From: Porphyrobacter sp. ULC335
GTDB taxonomy: Bacteria > Pseudomonadota > Alphaproteobacteria > Sphingomonadales > Sphingomonadaceae
Assembly: GCF_025917005.1 (NCBI RefSeq)
Contig: NZ_CP078091.1
Location: forward strand, 1,550,001 to 1,614,000
Length of the DNA stretch: 64,000 nt
Direction of reading: 5' to 3'
In this document: positions 50,700 through 59,824 of the stretch, one piece after another
How positions within the stretch are numbered: position 1 is the stretch's first letter
Layout of the letters: each line of letters opens with the position of its first letter
Made by a program: the position numbers and the translations under genes
The notes under the pieces: generated by a model
Told to the model about the DNA's origin: nothing
The model's input: only the letters and a program-made list of their open reading frames with translations
Databases searched by the model: none

Positions 50700-52055
50700 T
50701 CACACCACCCCGAACGCCAGCATCGCGTCGGCTACCTTCTTGAAGCCCGCGATATTCGCGCCCTTCACGTAGTCGATATAGCCGCCACCCTGATCGCCGT
50801 AGCGGATGCAGGAATTGTGGATGCCGGACATGATGTCCTTGAGCATCTGCTGCAATTCCTCCTCCTTCCACGATCGGCGTTCGGAGTTCTGGCTCATCTC
50901 CAAACCCGACACCGCAACGCCCCCGGCATTGCTCGCCTTGCCCGGTGCGTAGAGGATTTTCGCTGCCTTGAAGATGTGCACGCCGTCCAGATCGGTGGGC
51001 ATGTTCGCGCCTTCGGAGACAGCGCGGCAGCCGTTGGCGACGAGGGTTTTCGCATCCTCGCCCAGCAGTTCGTTCTGGGTGGCGCAGGGCAGGGCCATGT
51101 CGCAGGGCACGCCCCACGGGGTCTTGCCGGCATGGAAACTCGCGCGCGGGAACTCGGCGACATATTCTTCAATGCGCCCGCGGCGGTGGGTCTTGTGGGT
51201 CTTCACCCAGTCGATCTTGTCCTGTGTGATGCCGTCGGGATCATGGATGAACCCGCCGGAGTCTGACAGGGTCAGCACCTTGCCGCCCAGCTGCACGATC
51301 TTCTCCGCAGCATGGGTCGCCACGTTACCGCTGCCGGAAATGACGGCGGTCTTGCCCGCAAGGTTCTCGCCCTTGGTGGCCAGCATGTTCTCGAGGAAAT
51401 AGACCGCGCCGTAACCGGTCGCCTCGGTGCGAATCAGCGAGCCGCCCCATTCCAGCCCCTTGCCGGTCAGCACGCCGGTGAAGTTGTTGGTGATGCGCTT
51501 GTACTGGCCGAACATGAAGCCGATCTCGCGCCCGCCCACGCCGATATCGCCCGCCGGAACGTCGATATCCGCGCCGATGTGGCGGTAAAGCTCAGTCATG
51601 AAGCTCTGGCAGAAGCGCATGATCTCGCGCACGCTTTTGCCTTTGGGATTGAAGTTGCTGCCGCCCTTGCCGCCGCCCATCGGCAGGCCGGTGAGCGCGT
51701 TTTTGAAGGTCTGTTCGAAGGCGAGGAACTTCAGCACGCTTTCGGTCACCGAAGGGTGGAAGCGGATGCCGCCCTTGTAGGGGCCGATCGCGTTGTTGTT
51801 CTGCACCCGCCAGCCGCGCTGGACGCGGATATTGCCCGCGTCATCCTCCCAGCACACGCGGAAGGACACCACCCGATCCGGCTCGGCAATGCGGCGCAGG
51901 ATCTGCTGGGAGTGGTACTCCTCCTTGTCCTGCATGAACTCGAAGATGTCCTCGGCCACCTCCTGCACGGCTTGCACGAATTCAGGCTGGTGCGGGTTGC
52001 GCTTCTTCACGCCCTCCATGAAGCCATTGAGGTCGACGTGATCGGTAACTGCCAT
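50700..52055 (-). CDS. gdhA: Glutamate dehydrogenase (NADP-specific type)
   Basis: 451 aa, the normal length of the hexameric bacterial enzyme. It aminates 2-oxoglutarate to glutamate with NADPH. The catalytic lysine is in LPMGGGKGGSNF, the substrate loop in NNNAIGPYKGGIRFHPSV, and the nucleotide fold in ISGSGNVATHAAEKI. The ending ANIAGFKKVADAMLAFGVV is the usual C-terminus. The start has GGGGGGA a few bases upstream. It is a single gene with its own terminator. Coenzyme choice is taken from overall similarity to the small hexameric NADP type and was not tested. Confidence 0.94.
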   Translation of the reverse strand: MAVTDHVDLNGFMEGVKKRNPHQPEFVQAVQEVAEDIFEFMQDKEEYHSQQILRRIAEPDRVVSFRVCWEDDAGNIRVQRGWRVQNNNAIGPYKGGIRFHPSVTESVLKFLAFEQTFKNALTGLPMGGGKGGSNFNPKGKSVREIMRFCQSFMTELYRHIGADIDVPAGDIGVGGREIGFMFGQYKRITNNFTGVLTGKGLEWGGSLIRTEATGYGAVYFLENMLATKGENLAGKTAVISGSGNVATHAAEKIVQLGGKVLTLSDSGGFIHDPDGITQDKIDWVKTHKTHRRGRIEEYVAEFPRASFHAGKTPWGVPCDMALPCATQNELLGEDAKTLVANGCRAVSEGANMPTDLDGVHIFKAAKILYAPGKASNAGGVAVSGLEMSQNSERRSWKEEELQQMLKDIMSGIHNSCIRYGDQGGGYIDYVKGANIAGFKKVADAMLAFGVV

Positions 52056-52177
52056 GATGAATTCCCCCCTGCGATGTATCTATGCGCCCGATCGTGACTC
52101 CGCTTGTCGTTATGCGGCAAAGTATCGGGGGAAAGCACAATTCCTGCAAGCAGGCCGGGGGCGGGGCAATAATCCGG

Positions 52178-53488
52178 TCAGATGGCCGAGCTGAACTTGC
52201 GGGCAGTGAGCGCGCGGTAGCTGTCGAACAGTGAGGTGATGACGCGGGCATAGGGCAGGCCGCGCACCGGGATCGTCAGCCGGTCACCGCGCAGATCGGC
52301 CAGCCCGGCAGCGGTGAAGGGAGCAAGGCGCGGCCCGACCTCGGCGAGGAGATCGGCGGGGATCGCCGCCTCTCCCTGGCACAGCAGCGCCTCGATCAAG
52401 CGGCCGCGGCGCTGGTCCTCGGCACTGCGCACGATGCCGTGGCGGGCGGACAGGCGCCCTTCGCCCGAAAGCTGGCGATAGTGGCCGGTGTGCTTCTCGT
52501 TCTGCGCGTAGAGACCGGGGAAACCGCTCACCGCACTTGCGCCCATGCCGATCAGCACCTCGGAAGGATCATCGGTGAAGCCCTGGAAATTGCGCCGCAG
52601 CGTGCCGCCCCGCGCCGCACGGGCCATCGGATCATGGGGCAAGGCAAAGTGATCGAAGCCGATCGCGTCATAGCCCGCGCCGGTGAGGATCCGGTGCGCC
52701 TCGCTCGCCATGGTGAAGCGCGCAGCGGCGCCCGGCAAGGCGTCCTCGGGGATCATGGTCTGGCGCGGCACCAGATGCGGCACGTGGGCATAGCCGAACA
52801 CCGCAATCCGGTCCGCGCCCAGCTTGCGGGTGTATTCAAGGCTGTCCTCAAGATCGGCTTCGCTCTGGTGGGGCAGGCCATACATCAGATCGAAGTTGAG
52901 CGAGGTGACGCCGCCGGCGCGCAGCCAGTCCACGCTGCGGCAGATCATGGTCAGCGATTGTTCGCGGCCGATGGCTTTCTGGCAATGTGCGGCGAAGGTC
53001 TGCACCCCCATACTCGCCCGCGTGATGCCGGTGGCGGCGATCACGCCGCTCCATTCGGCGGTGAGGCTGCGCGGATCAAGCTCGATCGACCATTCGGGCG
53101 CGTGCAGCGGGAAGTGGGCGTGGAGCGCATCGACCAGCGCGAGGAATTCGCCGGTGAGGATCGCGTTGGGGCTACCCCCGCCAAAGGCGATGCGCCGCAC
53201 CCGCGTGCCTGCGGGGAGCAGGCTGGCGACCGTGGCGATTTCCTGATGCAGCGCGGCAAGGTAGCTTTCGACCCGCGCACGCTTGCCCGATTTGCCGGTG
53301 TTGCAGCCGCAGTAGAAGCAGATCTGCTCGCAGAACGGGATGTGGAGGTAGAGCGAGATGTCCCCGCTCGCTCCGGCAATCTCACGCTCGATGACGCCTT
53401 CCTCCAGCGTGCCGAAATCGGCGGCGGTGGGGTAGCTGGTGTAGCGCGGCACCGGCGTGGCGAGGAGGTCGGGGTGATAGTTCCACAT
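52178..53488 (-). CDS. hemN: Oxygen-independent coproporphyrinogen III oxidase (radical SAM)
   Basis: 436 aa from the ATG beginning MWNYHPDLLATPVPRYTSYP; a longer in-frame start would run through an Fnr-type box and is less likely. The radical SAM cysteines are in HIPFCEQICFYCGC, followed by KRARVESYLAAL. FGGGSPNAIL, YGLPHQSE and the HemN tail are present. It converts coproporphyrinogen III to protoporphyrinogen IX when oxygen is low, serving heme and bacteriochlorophyll. It lies downstream of the cbb3 assembly genes and carries its own Fnr-type box about 35 bases upstream. Confidence 0.93.
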   Translation of the reverse strand: MWNYHPDLLATPVPRYTSYPTAADFGTLEEGVIEREIAGASGDISLYLHIPFCEQICFYCGCNTGKSGKRARVESYLAALHQEIATVASLLPAGTRVRRIAFGGGSPNAILTGEFLALVDALHAHFPLHAPEWSIELDPRSLTAEWSGVIAATGITRASMGVQTFAAHCQKAIGREQSLTMICRSVDWLRAGGVTSLNFDLMYGLPHQSEADLEDSLEYTRKLGADRIAVFGYAHVPHLVPRQTMIPEDALPGAAARFTMASEAHRILTGAGYDAIGFDHFALPHDPMARAARGGTLRRNFQGFTDDPSEVLIGMGASAVSGFPGLYAQNEKHTGHYRQLSGEGRLSARHGIVRSAEDQRRGRLIEALLCQGEAAIPADLLAEVGPRLAPFTAAGLADLRGDRLTIPVRGLPYARVITSLFDSYRALTARKFSSAI

Positions 53489-53522
53489 GAGACGCTTAAA
53501 GCGCTGCTGCGGCACCCCGTCT

Positions 53523-53536
53523 TTGCGCGAAATCAA
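53523..53536. promoter_or_regulatory. Fnr/FixK-type box upstream of hemN
   Basis: TTGCGCGAAATCAA matches TTGAT-N4-ATCAA at 8 of 10 fixed positions. It is placed about 35-48 bases before the preferred hemN start. hemN is a classic target of Fnr-type control. Confidence 0.6.
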
Positions 53537-53763
53537 ATCGCGGATTTTGCGCGCTCGGGCCGGTCCTTGGCGCGGCAGGTGCCTGCGTGGCAGCCCTTGG
53601 GGTGGCAGTTGCGGTCTTCGGCAGGCGGGGCGTTCCGGCCGAGCGGAATGGTGATCGTCCCGCCGTTACACAACATGGCGGTGATCGTCTTCGCTTCGGC
53701 GGGGATTGGCCCGATCATGACCGGCACCAGCGCGGCCAGGGCGAGGGGGAGGAGGCGGCTCAT
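53533..53763 (-). CDS. Small exported Cys-rich protein in the cbb3 assembly locus
   Basis: 76 aa. The first 24 residues are a signal peptide (ending IPAEAKT). The mature part has MLCNGGTITIPLG and the cysteine group RNCHPKGCHAGTCRAK, which could bind a metal such as copper. The ATG overlaps the ccoS stop, so it is expressed with the oxidase assembly genes. I do not recognise a named family. A role in metal handling for the cbb3 oxidase is inferred from location and the Cys/His cluster. Confidence 0.7.
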   Translation of the reverse strand: MSRLLPLALAALVPVMIGPIPAEAKTITAMLCNGGTITIPLGRNAPPAEDRNCHPKGCHAGTCRAKDRPERAKSAI

Positions 53764-53909
53764 GCCTCGTCCTCTTCTTCGATCAGGATCCGGTTGGCCG
53801 CGCCGTCCATGTCGTCATACTGCCCGTCCTTCATCGACCAGAAGAACGCCGCCAGCCCCAGCAAGCCCATGCCGAGCGCAATCGGAATAAGGATCGCAAG
53901 CCCGGTCAT
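53760..53909 (-). CDS. ccoS: cbb3-type oxidase assembly protein CcoS
   Basis: 49 aa, found by reading the gap after ccoI. One membrane helix (residues 3-24, GLAILIPIALGMGLLGLAAF) is followed by FWSMKDGQYDDMDGAANRIL, the standard CcoS ending in which the chain of acidic residues follows. Starts and stops overlap: ATGA with ccoI, and the next gene with its own stop. CcoS is required for cofactor insertion into the cbb3 oxidase in other bacteria. Confidence 0.9.
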   Translation of the reverse strand: MTGLAILIPIALGMGLLGLAAFFWSMKDGQYDDMDGAANRILIEEEDEA

Positions 53910-56029
53910 CGCGCGCTCCGGGCCAGCCGCAGCGAATTGGCGACCACCACCAGCGAGCTTACCGACATGGCGATGGCGGCGACCAGCGGCGTGACGAGCC
54001 CGGTCAGCGCCAGCGGCACGGCGAGCAGGTTGTAGCCGATGGAAAAGGCGAAGTTCTCGCGCACGATCCGCATGGTCTTTCGCGCCACCCTTACCGCGAG
54101 CGCGACGGGCATCAGCGCCTCGCCGATGAACACCGCGTCGGCGGCCTGCTGGCTGGCATCGGACGCGGTGCCGGGCGCGATGGAAGCATGCGCGGCGGCG
54201 AGGGCGGGCCCATCATTGAGGCCATCGCCCACCATCAAAGGGCGTCGGCCTTGCGCTTTGAGGCTTTCCAGCGCCGCAAGCTTGATCTGCGGGCTGGCTT
54301 CGGCCTGCGCAAAGATGCCGAGCGTTCGGGCCACGTCTTCGACCGGTGCGTTGCGGTCGCCCGACAGGATGCTGGCGTCGATCCCCTCTGCCCGCAATGC
54401 GGCGATGGTGGCGGCGGCATCGCTGCGCAGCGGATCGGCAAAGGTGATGGTCTGGAGGCGGTCCCCGATCCGCAAGGCAGTGGCGAGGGCCTGCGCCTCG
54501 CCCGCCGGTTTCTCCAGCGCCACGGCCAAGCCCTGCCATTGGCCGGTGAGGCCCGCTCCGCTGGTCTCGCGCACGTTCTCTATGACCGCAGGCTCCACCC
54601 CTTCGCGCAGCAGTGCAGCGGCGAGGCCACGGCTGAGCGGATGGCGGCTCGCCTGCGCCAGTCCCAATGCGACGGCCCGCGCCTCGGCATCGAGCTGGCT
54701 GACATCGGCGCGCGGTTCGCCCAGCGTCAGCGTGCCGGTCTTGTCGAGCAGCGCAATGTCGCATTCGGCGAGGCGTTCCAACGCGCTGCCGTCCTTCACC
54801 AGCAGCCCGCGCCGCAACAGCGCGCCGCTCGCCACCACCTGCGCTGCGGGGACCGCAAGGCCCATTGCGCAGGGGCAGGTGATGATCAGCACGGCAATGG
54901 CGATGGTCAGCGACTGGTGCCAGCCCGCCCCCGCAATCATCCACCCTGCGAAGGCCAGCGCGGCGAGGCTGTGCACCACCGGCGCATAGAGGCGCGAGGC
55001 GCGGTCGGCGATGCGGACATAGGTGCTGCGCGATTGCCCTGCCTCGTCCATCAGCCGCGCGATTTCGGCAATCGCAGTATCCTCGGCCACGCGGGTGAGG
55101 CGGATGCGAAGCGGCGCCGAAAGGTTGATCGTCCCGGCGTGCACCACGCTGCCCGGTCCCACCGGTTCGGGCGCGCTTTCGCCGGTGAGCATGGCATTGT
55201 CGAGCGCGCTGATACCCTCCACCACCTCGCCATCGGCGGCGAGCGCTTCGCCTGCGGCGACCAGCACCAGCATCTCGGGGGCGAGATCCTTGGCCGCCAC
55301 CCGCCGCGTCGAGCCATCGGGGGCGATCACGCTGGCGCTTTTGCCCATCCGCCCCAGCAATGCGCCGATCCCGGCGCGGGTGCGCGTGCGCATCTCGGCG
55401 TCGAGCGCGCGGCCCGCCAGCAGGAAGAACAGCAGCATCACCGCGCTATCGAAGAAGGCGTGCGCGCCGCCGGTGATGGTTTCGTAGAGCGAGAGGCAGG
55501 TTGCCAGGATGACGCCGATCGAGATCGGCACGTCCATATTGGTGCGGCGGTGGCTCAGCGCCATCCATGCCGAGGCAAAGAACAGGCGGCCCGAATAGGC
55601 GATGACCGGAACGGCGATCAGCGCGGAGAGCCAGTGGAACAGCTCCCGCGTCGCCCCGTCCGCGCCCGACCAGACGCTGACCGAAAGCAGCATCACGTTC
55701 ATCATGCCGAAGCCCGCGACGCCGAGCGCGCGGTTCAGGCGTTTGCGCTCCTTGGTCTCGTCGCCAAGGGGATTGTCAGCGACCGGCTGCGCCTCGAAAC
55801 CGAGGCCGAGAAGGGCAGCGGTCAGCGCATCCTCGCCGAGGGCCGGATCGTGCTGGACCGCAACCCGCTTGGCCGAGAAATTCGCCCGCGCGGCAGCGAT
55901 GCCGGGGAGCTTGGGCAGCTCGCGCTCGATCTTGCCGATGCAGCCGGCGCATTTCATGCCCGGCACGGTCAGCCGCGTGGTGACGAGCGGGCGCGCGGTA
56001 TCAGCAGAAAGGACAGCGGGGGCGTTCAC
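53906..56029 (-). CDS. ccoI: Copper-transporting P1B-type ATPase for cbb3 oxidase
   Basis: 707 aa. A heavy-metal-associated domain with GMKCAGCIGKIE (about residues 24-35) precedes eight membrane helices. Motifs: CPCAMG in the metal helix, DKTGTLT phosphorylation site, and GDGLNDGPAL hinge. The CPC and the gene order identify the copper exporter CcoI/FixI, which supplies copper for the oxidase catalytic centre. The start overlaps ccoH as ATGA and the stop overlaps ccoS. Confidence 0.94.
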   Translation of the reverse strand: MNAPAVLSADTARPLVTTRLTVPGMKCAGCIGKIERELPKLPGIAAARANFSAKRVAVQHDPALGEDALTAALLGLGFEAQPVADNPLGDETKERKRLNRALGVAGFGMMNVMLLSVSVWSGADGATRELFHWLSALIAVPVIAYSGRLFFASAWMALSHRRTNMDVPISIGVILATCLSLYETITGGAHAFFDSAVMLLFFLLAGRALDAEMRTRTRAGIGALLGRMGKSASVIAPDGSTRRVAAKDLAPEMLVLVAAGEALAADGEVVEGISALDNAMLTGESAPEPVGPGSVVHAGTINLSAPLRIRLTRVAEDTAIAEIARLMDEAGQSRSTYVRIADRASRLYAPVVHSLAALAFAGWMIAGAGWHQSLTIAIAVLIITCPCAMGLAVPAAQVVASGALLRRGLLVKDGSALERLAECDIALLDKTGTLTLGEPRADVSQLDAEARAVALGLAQASRHPLSRGLAAALLREGVEPAVIENVRETSGAGLTGQWQGLAVALEKPAGEAQALATALRIGDRLQTITFADPLRSDAAATIAALRAEGIDASILSGDRNAPVEDVARTLGIFAQAEASPQIKLAALESLKAQGRRPLMVGDGLNDGPALAAAHASIAPGTASDASQQAADAVFIGEALMPVALAVRVARKTMRIVRENFAFSIGYNLLAVPLALTGLVTPLVAAIAMSVSSLVVVANSLRLARSAR

Positions 56030-56481
56030 CGCAGTTCGCCTTCCCCGGCCCAGGCCTGATCGCCCGCGCGGATCGCGGTGCGCATCTGCCAGCGTCCCGG
56101 TGCCAGTGCCTCGTTGGAAACCCAGCGGCCCTGACCCTGCGCCGCGAAGGTCAGAGGCGTGTCCTCACGCGTCCCGAGCGGGCGTTCTGCAGTGGCGGTA
56201 ACCGCCGCGCCAGCGGGCACAGCGAGCGTCTCGATCACCACACGGCCATCGGCGCGGCGATGCGGCACGGCCTGCCAGCCCAGCGCCTTGGAAGCCGCCG
56301 CCTGTTTGAGCCAGCCGTTGTAGTTCTGGCTGGCGACATAGGAATTATCGACCACCGTGCCGTGAAAGCTTCCCACCGCGATGCTCGCCATGACGAGGTT
56401 GACCGCGATGACGATGGCGAACCCGCCAACGAAGACGGCCGCCATGTGCTTGCCGGTGAACCGTGTGGTCTTGCTGGTCAT
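56026..56481 (-). CDS. ccoH: cbb3 oxidase assembly protein FixH/CcoH
   Basis: 151 aa. An N-terminal membrane helix (FVGGFAIVIAVNLVMASIA) is followed by the FixH signature GTVVDNSYVASQNYNGWLKQ. The rest forms a periplasmic strand-rich domain. FixH/CcoH works with CcoI in oxidase assembly. It overlaps ccoG and ccoI by 4 bases each, within ccoGHIS. Confidence 0.92.
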   Translation of the reverse strand: MTSKTTRFTGKHMAAVFVGGFAIVIAVNLVMASIAVGSFHGTVVDNSYVASQNYNGWLKQAAASKALGWQAVPHRRADGRVVIETLAVPAGAAVTATAERPLGTREDTPLTFAAQGQGRWVSNEALAPGRWQMRTAIRAGDQAWAGEGELR

Positions 56482-57944
56482 TCGTCGTCCTCGGGCATGG
56501 CAAAGGTGGTTTCGGCAATGTCTGTCTCGCCCTGTTCGTCGAGCGAGGTCAGGCGGAAGGAGAAGTGTTCGCTGTCATCCTCGTCCGTGCCCGGCGGCAC
56601 CAGCACATAGGCGCGCACCACCTTGGTTTCGTTGGCGGGCACGGTGATGACCTGCACGGGCGCAGCGTTTTCGGCGCTGACCGCATCGGTCCACAGCACC
56701 GCGCCAGCGGGCAGGCCTTGCAGCGCCACTTCCATGTCGCGCGGGCGGGCCTCCATGTTGCGCAGCCGCAAGGTGTAGGCGTTGCGGACCGATCCATCCT
56801 TGAGCAGCATGAAGGGCGGGTTGCGATCGGGCGAGACGGTCAGATCGGTGTGGGTGCGGGTGCCGAGCGCGAACAGCAGCCCTGCGCCCAGGGCCGTCCA
56901 CACCCCGAAATAGATGAATACGCGCGGGCGCAGCAGCGCTTTCCACGCGGGGGTGGCGGGGGCGCCAGCGGCCTCGGCCTCGCACTGGTCGAGCGTCGCG
57001 TAATCGATCAACCCGCGCGGGCGGCCTGTCTCCTTCATCACGCGGTCGCAGGCGTCGATGCACAGCCCGCAGGTGATGCAGCCGATCTGCTGGCCTTCGC
57101 GGATATCGATGCCGGTGGGGCAGACCGCGACGCAGAGCTGGCAATCGATGCAGTCGCCGAAAGCCTCGGGGTTCTTGGCCGCCTTCTTCAGGCTGCCGCG
57201 CTGTTCGCCGCGCCAGTCCTTGTAGGTGACGATCAGCGATTTCTCGTCGAGCATCGCAGTCTGGATGCGCGGCCAGGGGCACATGTAGATGCACACCTGT
57301 TCGCGCATGAACCCGCCGAGCCAGAAGGTGGTGCCGGTCAGGATCGCGACGGTGGCATAGGCAACCGGCGCGGCGTCTCCGCGCCAGAAATCGTAGGTGA
57401 GGGTGGGCGCGTCGGCGAAATACATGATCCACGCGCCGCCGGTCCAGAAGGCGATGGCGAGATAGACAGCCCACTTGGCGAGGCGGCGGGCGGTCTTGCC
57501 TGCGGTCCACGGTGCCTTGTCGAGGCGGGCGCGGGCGTTGCGGTCGCCATCGAAGAAGCGGTCGACATGCTGGAACAGATCGGTCCACACCGTCTGCGGG
57601 CAGGCATAGCCGCACCACGCGCGGCCCACCGCCGAGGTGACGAGGAACAGGCCGATGCCCGCCATGATAAGGAGGCCCGCCACGAAGTAGAATTCATGCG
57701 GCCAGATCTCGATATCGAACATGTAGAAGCGGCGATTGGCGAGATCGACCAGCACCGCCTGATCGGGGGCGTAGGCCCCGCGATCCCAGCGGATCCAGGG
57801 GGTGATGTAATAGATCGCCAGCGTGACGATCATCACCAGCCACTTGAACCGCCGGAAAGGCCCGTCGATCCGCTTGTTATGGACGGTCTTGCCCTTCGCA
57901 TAGAGATCACTGTGCAGAAGGTCGGACCCGGCGGTGTCAGCCAT
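56478..57944 (-). CDS. ccoG: cbb3 oxidase accessory protein CcoG (FixG), ferredoxin-type
   Basis: 488 aa from the ATG that overlaps ccoP by 8 bases. Membrane helices are at about 35-55, 85-105, 160-180 and later. Cysteine groups include AWCGYACPQTVWTDLF, ICIYMCPWPRIQ-like and two [4Fe-4S] motifs CIDCQLCVAVCP and CITCGLCIDACD, then a C-terminal Ig-like periplasmic domain. CcoG is a copper-reducing assembly protein of the cbb3 oxidase in studied bacteria. Gene order ccoNOQP-GHIS is conserved. Confidence 0.93.
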   Translation of the reverse strand: MADTAGSDLLHSDLYAKGKTVHNKRIDGPFRRFKWLVMIVTLAIYYITPWIRWDRGAYAPDQAVLVDLANRRFYMFDIEIWPHEFYFVAGLLIMAGIGLFLVTSAVGRAWCGYACPQTVWTDLFQHVDRFFDGDRNARARLDKAPWTAGKTARRLAKWAVYLAIAFWTGGAWIMYFADAPTLTYDFWRGDAAPVAYATVAILTGTTFWLGGFMREQVCIYMCPWPRIQTAMLDEKSLIVTYKDWRGEQRGSLKKAAKNPEAFGDCIDCQLCVAVCPTGIDIREGQQIGCITCGLCIDACDRVMKETGRPRGLIDYATLDQCEAEAAGAPATPAWKALLRPRVFIYFGVWTALGAGLLFALGTRTHTDLTVSPDRNPPFMLLKDGSVRNAYTLRLRNMEARPRDMEVALQGLPAGAVLWTDAVSAENAAPVQVITVPANETKVVRAYVLVPPGTDEDDSEHFSFRLTSLDEQGETDIAETTFAMPEDDE

Positions 57945-58884
57945 CCGTCTTGGCCTCGGTTCCCTGCGCGACGTCCGGCGCAGGTTCAGCGGGAGCGGGG
58001 GCCGCAGCCTGCCCGCCGCCGCGCGAGTGGACATAGGCGGCGAGCATCTTGATCGTCACCGGATCAAGCCGCCCTTGCCACGCGGGCATCACGCCGTGGC
58101 GCGGGGCGAGGATCTGCTTGGCCACCTCGGCCTGCGTCCCGCCGTAGATCCAGATCGCATCATTCAGCGCAGGTGCGCCCATGGCGGGCATCCCTTCGCC
58201 GCCCGCACCGTGGCAGGCCGCGCAATTATCGGCGAACATCTGCGCGCCCGCCGGGCTGGGCTTGGCCTTGCCGCTGAGCGACAGGACATGGCCCGCCAGC
58301 GCCCTGGCCTGCGCGGCGTCGACCACGCCTTCGAAGGCAGGCATATAGGTCGCGCGGGTCTGGTCCGCGCCTTCCCAGCGGATGCCGTGGGTGAGGGTAT
58401 ATTCGATATCGGTCAGCGTCCCGCCCCACAGCCAGTCGTCATCATTGAGGTTGGGATAGCCCGGCGATCCCGCCGCGCCCGCGCCGTGGCACTGGACGCA
58501 ATTGACCTTGAACGCCGCCGCCCCGCCAGAAATCGCCGCCTGCATCAGGTCAGGGTTGGCGGGAAGCGCCTCGATATCGGTCGCCGCAATCTTCGCCACG
58601 ATGCCCGCGCGCGCCGCATCGGCAGCGGACATTTCGCGGGCGAGGTCGCCCCGGCTCGACCAGCCGAGCGTGCCCGCCGTTGCGCGGTCGATCATCGGCA
58701 AGGCGGGATAGAGCACCACATAGACCAGCGCGAATACAATGGTCGCGTAGAAGGTGTAGAGCCACCAGCGCGGCAGGGGGGTGTTGAGCTCCTCGATCCC
58801 GTCCCATTCATGGCCGACGGTTTCGGTGCCGGTGGGCTCGTCGATGCGTCGACCGGCGGAGGCCGGAGTCTTATTGGTCGTCAT
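57937..58884 (-). CDS. ccoP: cbb3 oxidase diheme cytochrome c subunit III
   Basis: 315 aa from the ATG with AGGGA eight bases before it; an ATG nine bases upstream also exists. HEWDGIEELNTPLPRWWLYTF near the start is the CcoP signature, followed by a helix (TFYATIVFALVYVVLYPALP). Two heme c sites, CVQCH and CAACH, lie in two cytochrome domains facing the periplasm. It passes electrons towards CcoO/CcoN. It overlaps ccoQ upstream and ccoG downstream. Confidence 0.95.
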   Translation of the reverse strand: MTTNKTPASAGRRIDEPTGTETVGHEWDGIEELNTPLPRWWLYTFYATIVFALVYVVLYPALPMIDRATAGTLGWSSRGDLAREMSAADAARAGIVAKIAATDIEALPANPDLMQAAISGGAAAFKVNCVQCHGAGAAGSPGYPNLNDDDWLWGGTLTDIEYTLTHGIRWEGADQTRATYMPAFEGVVDAAQARALAGHVLSLSGKAKPSPAGAQMFADNCAACHGAGGEGMPAMGAPALNDAIWIYGGTQAEVAKQILAPRHGVMPAWQGRLDPVTIKMLAAYVHSRGGGQAAAPAPAEPAPDVAQGTEAKTDG

Positions 58885-59038
58885 TGTCGTCATCCCTGAA
58901 AATCGAGTGCTTGGCGTCCGCAACATGGGGCTTGGCGCCCGGGCGGAAGTGCCACAGGCACAGGGTCAGATAGAGCACGCAGATCATCGCCAGCGCGTAG
59001 CTGTCGGCAAAGTGACGAAGGGCGGTGTAGAGGCTCAC
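58871..59038 (-). CDS. ccoQ: cbb3 oxidase small subunit CcoQ
   Basis: 55 aa, read from the gap between ccoO and ccoP. A GTG start overlaps the ccoO stop as GTGA. One helix ([18 protein letters not shown]) is followed by [20 protein letters not shown], the typical CcoQ tail. It is a non-catalytic subunit that stabilises the complex. The 3' end overlaps the ccoP start. Confidence 0.88.
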   Translation of the reverse strand: MSLYTALRHFADSYALAMICVLYLTLCLWHFRPGAKPHVADAKHSIFRDDDNDDQ

Positions 59039-59799
59039 CGGGTGCCCTCCTTGCTGAGCTGTTCCTGCGCGGCGGCGCTGTTCACATCGACCAGCGTGCC
59101 GAGCATCTGGAGGTACGCGACCAGCGCATCCATCTCGGTCACGCGTTTCGGGTCGCCATCAAAGTCGCGGATCTGCGCCTTGGGATAGCGGGTGGCGAGA
59201 TCGCCCGCGTCGGCATCGGGGTTGGCCTGCGCCAGCAGATCGGCCTCGGCCTTGGCGATGTCGGTGTCAGAATAAGGCACGCCCACCCGCCGCAGCGCGG
59301 TGAGGTTCGCCGCTGGATCATCCACCTCCAGCGCGGTTTCGGCGAGGAAGGAATAGCTGGGCATGATGCTTTCCGGCACGACCGAGCGCGGCGCCTTCAG
59401 GTGGTCGACGTGCCAGGCATCCGAATAGCGCCCGCCGACGCGCGCCAGATCAGGGCCGGTGCGCTTCGATCCCCACTGGAAGGGGTGATCATACATGCTC
59501 TCGGCGGCGAGGCTGTAATGCCCGTAACGCTCCACCTCGTCGCGGAAGGGGCGGATCATCTGGCTGTGACAGACGTAGCAGCCTTCCCGCACGTAGATGT
59601 CGCGGCCTGCCTGTTCCAATGGGGTATAAGGCCGCATCCCCGCCACCTTCTCGATCGTGTTGTCGATCCAGAACAGCGGGGCGATTTCCACGATCCCGCC
59701 AATTGCGACAGTCAGCAGTGTCGCGGCGGCGAGGAGGGTGACGTTCTTTTCGAGGCGCTTGTGGCCCTCGAAAGGTTCCTTGCGATGGGTATCGGTCAT
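59035..59799 (-). CDS. ccoO: cbb3 oxidase cytochrome c subunit II
   Basis: 254 aa from the ATG preceded by AAGGAA. An N-terminal helix ([20 protein letters not shown]) is followed by the single heme site [12 protein letters not shown] and MPSYSFLAE, carrying the Met ligand region. It relays electrons from CcoP to CcoN. It lies 25 bases after ccoN and overlaps ccoQ by 4 bases. Confidence 0.95.
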   Translation of the reverse strand: MTDTHRKEPFEGHKRLEKNVTLLAAATLLTVAIGGIVEIAPLFWIDNTIEKVAGMRPYTPLEQAGRDIYVREGCYVCHSQMIRPFRDEVERYGHYSLAAESMYDHPFQWGSKRTGPDLARVGGRYSDAWHVDHLKAPRSVVPESIMPSYSFLAETALEVDDPAANLTALRRVGVPYSDTDIAKAEADLLAQANPDADAGDLATRYPKAQIRDFDGDPKRVTEMDALVAYLQMLGTLVDVNSAAAQEQLSKEGTR

Positions 59800-59824
59800 G
59801 TTCGCGTTCCTTGCGCAGCAGCGC

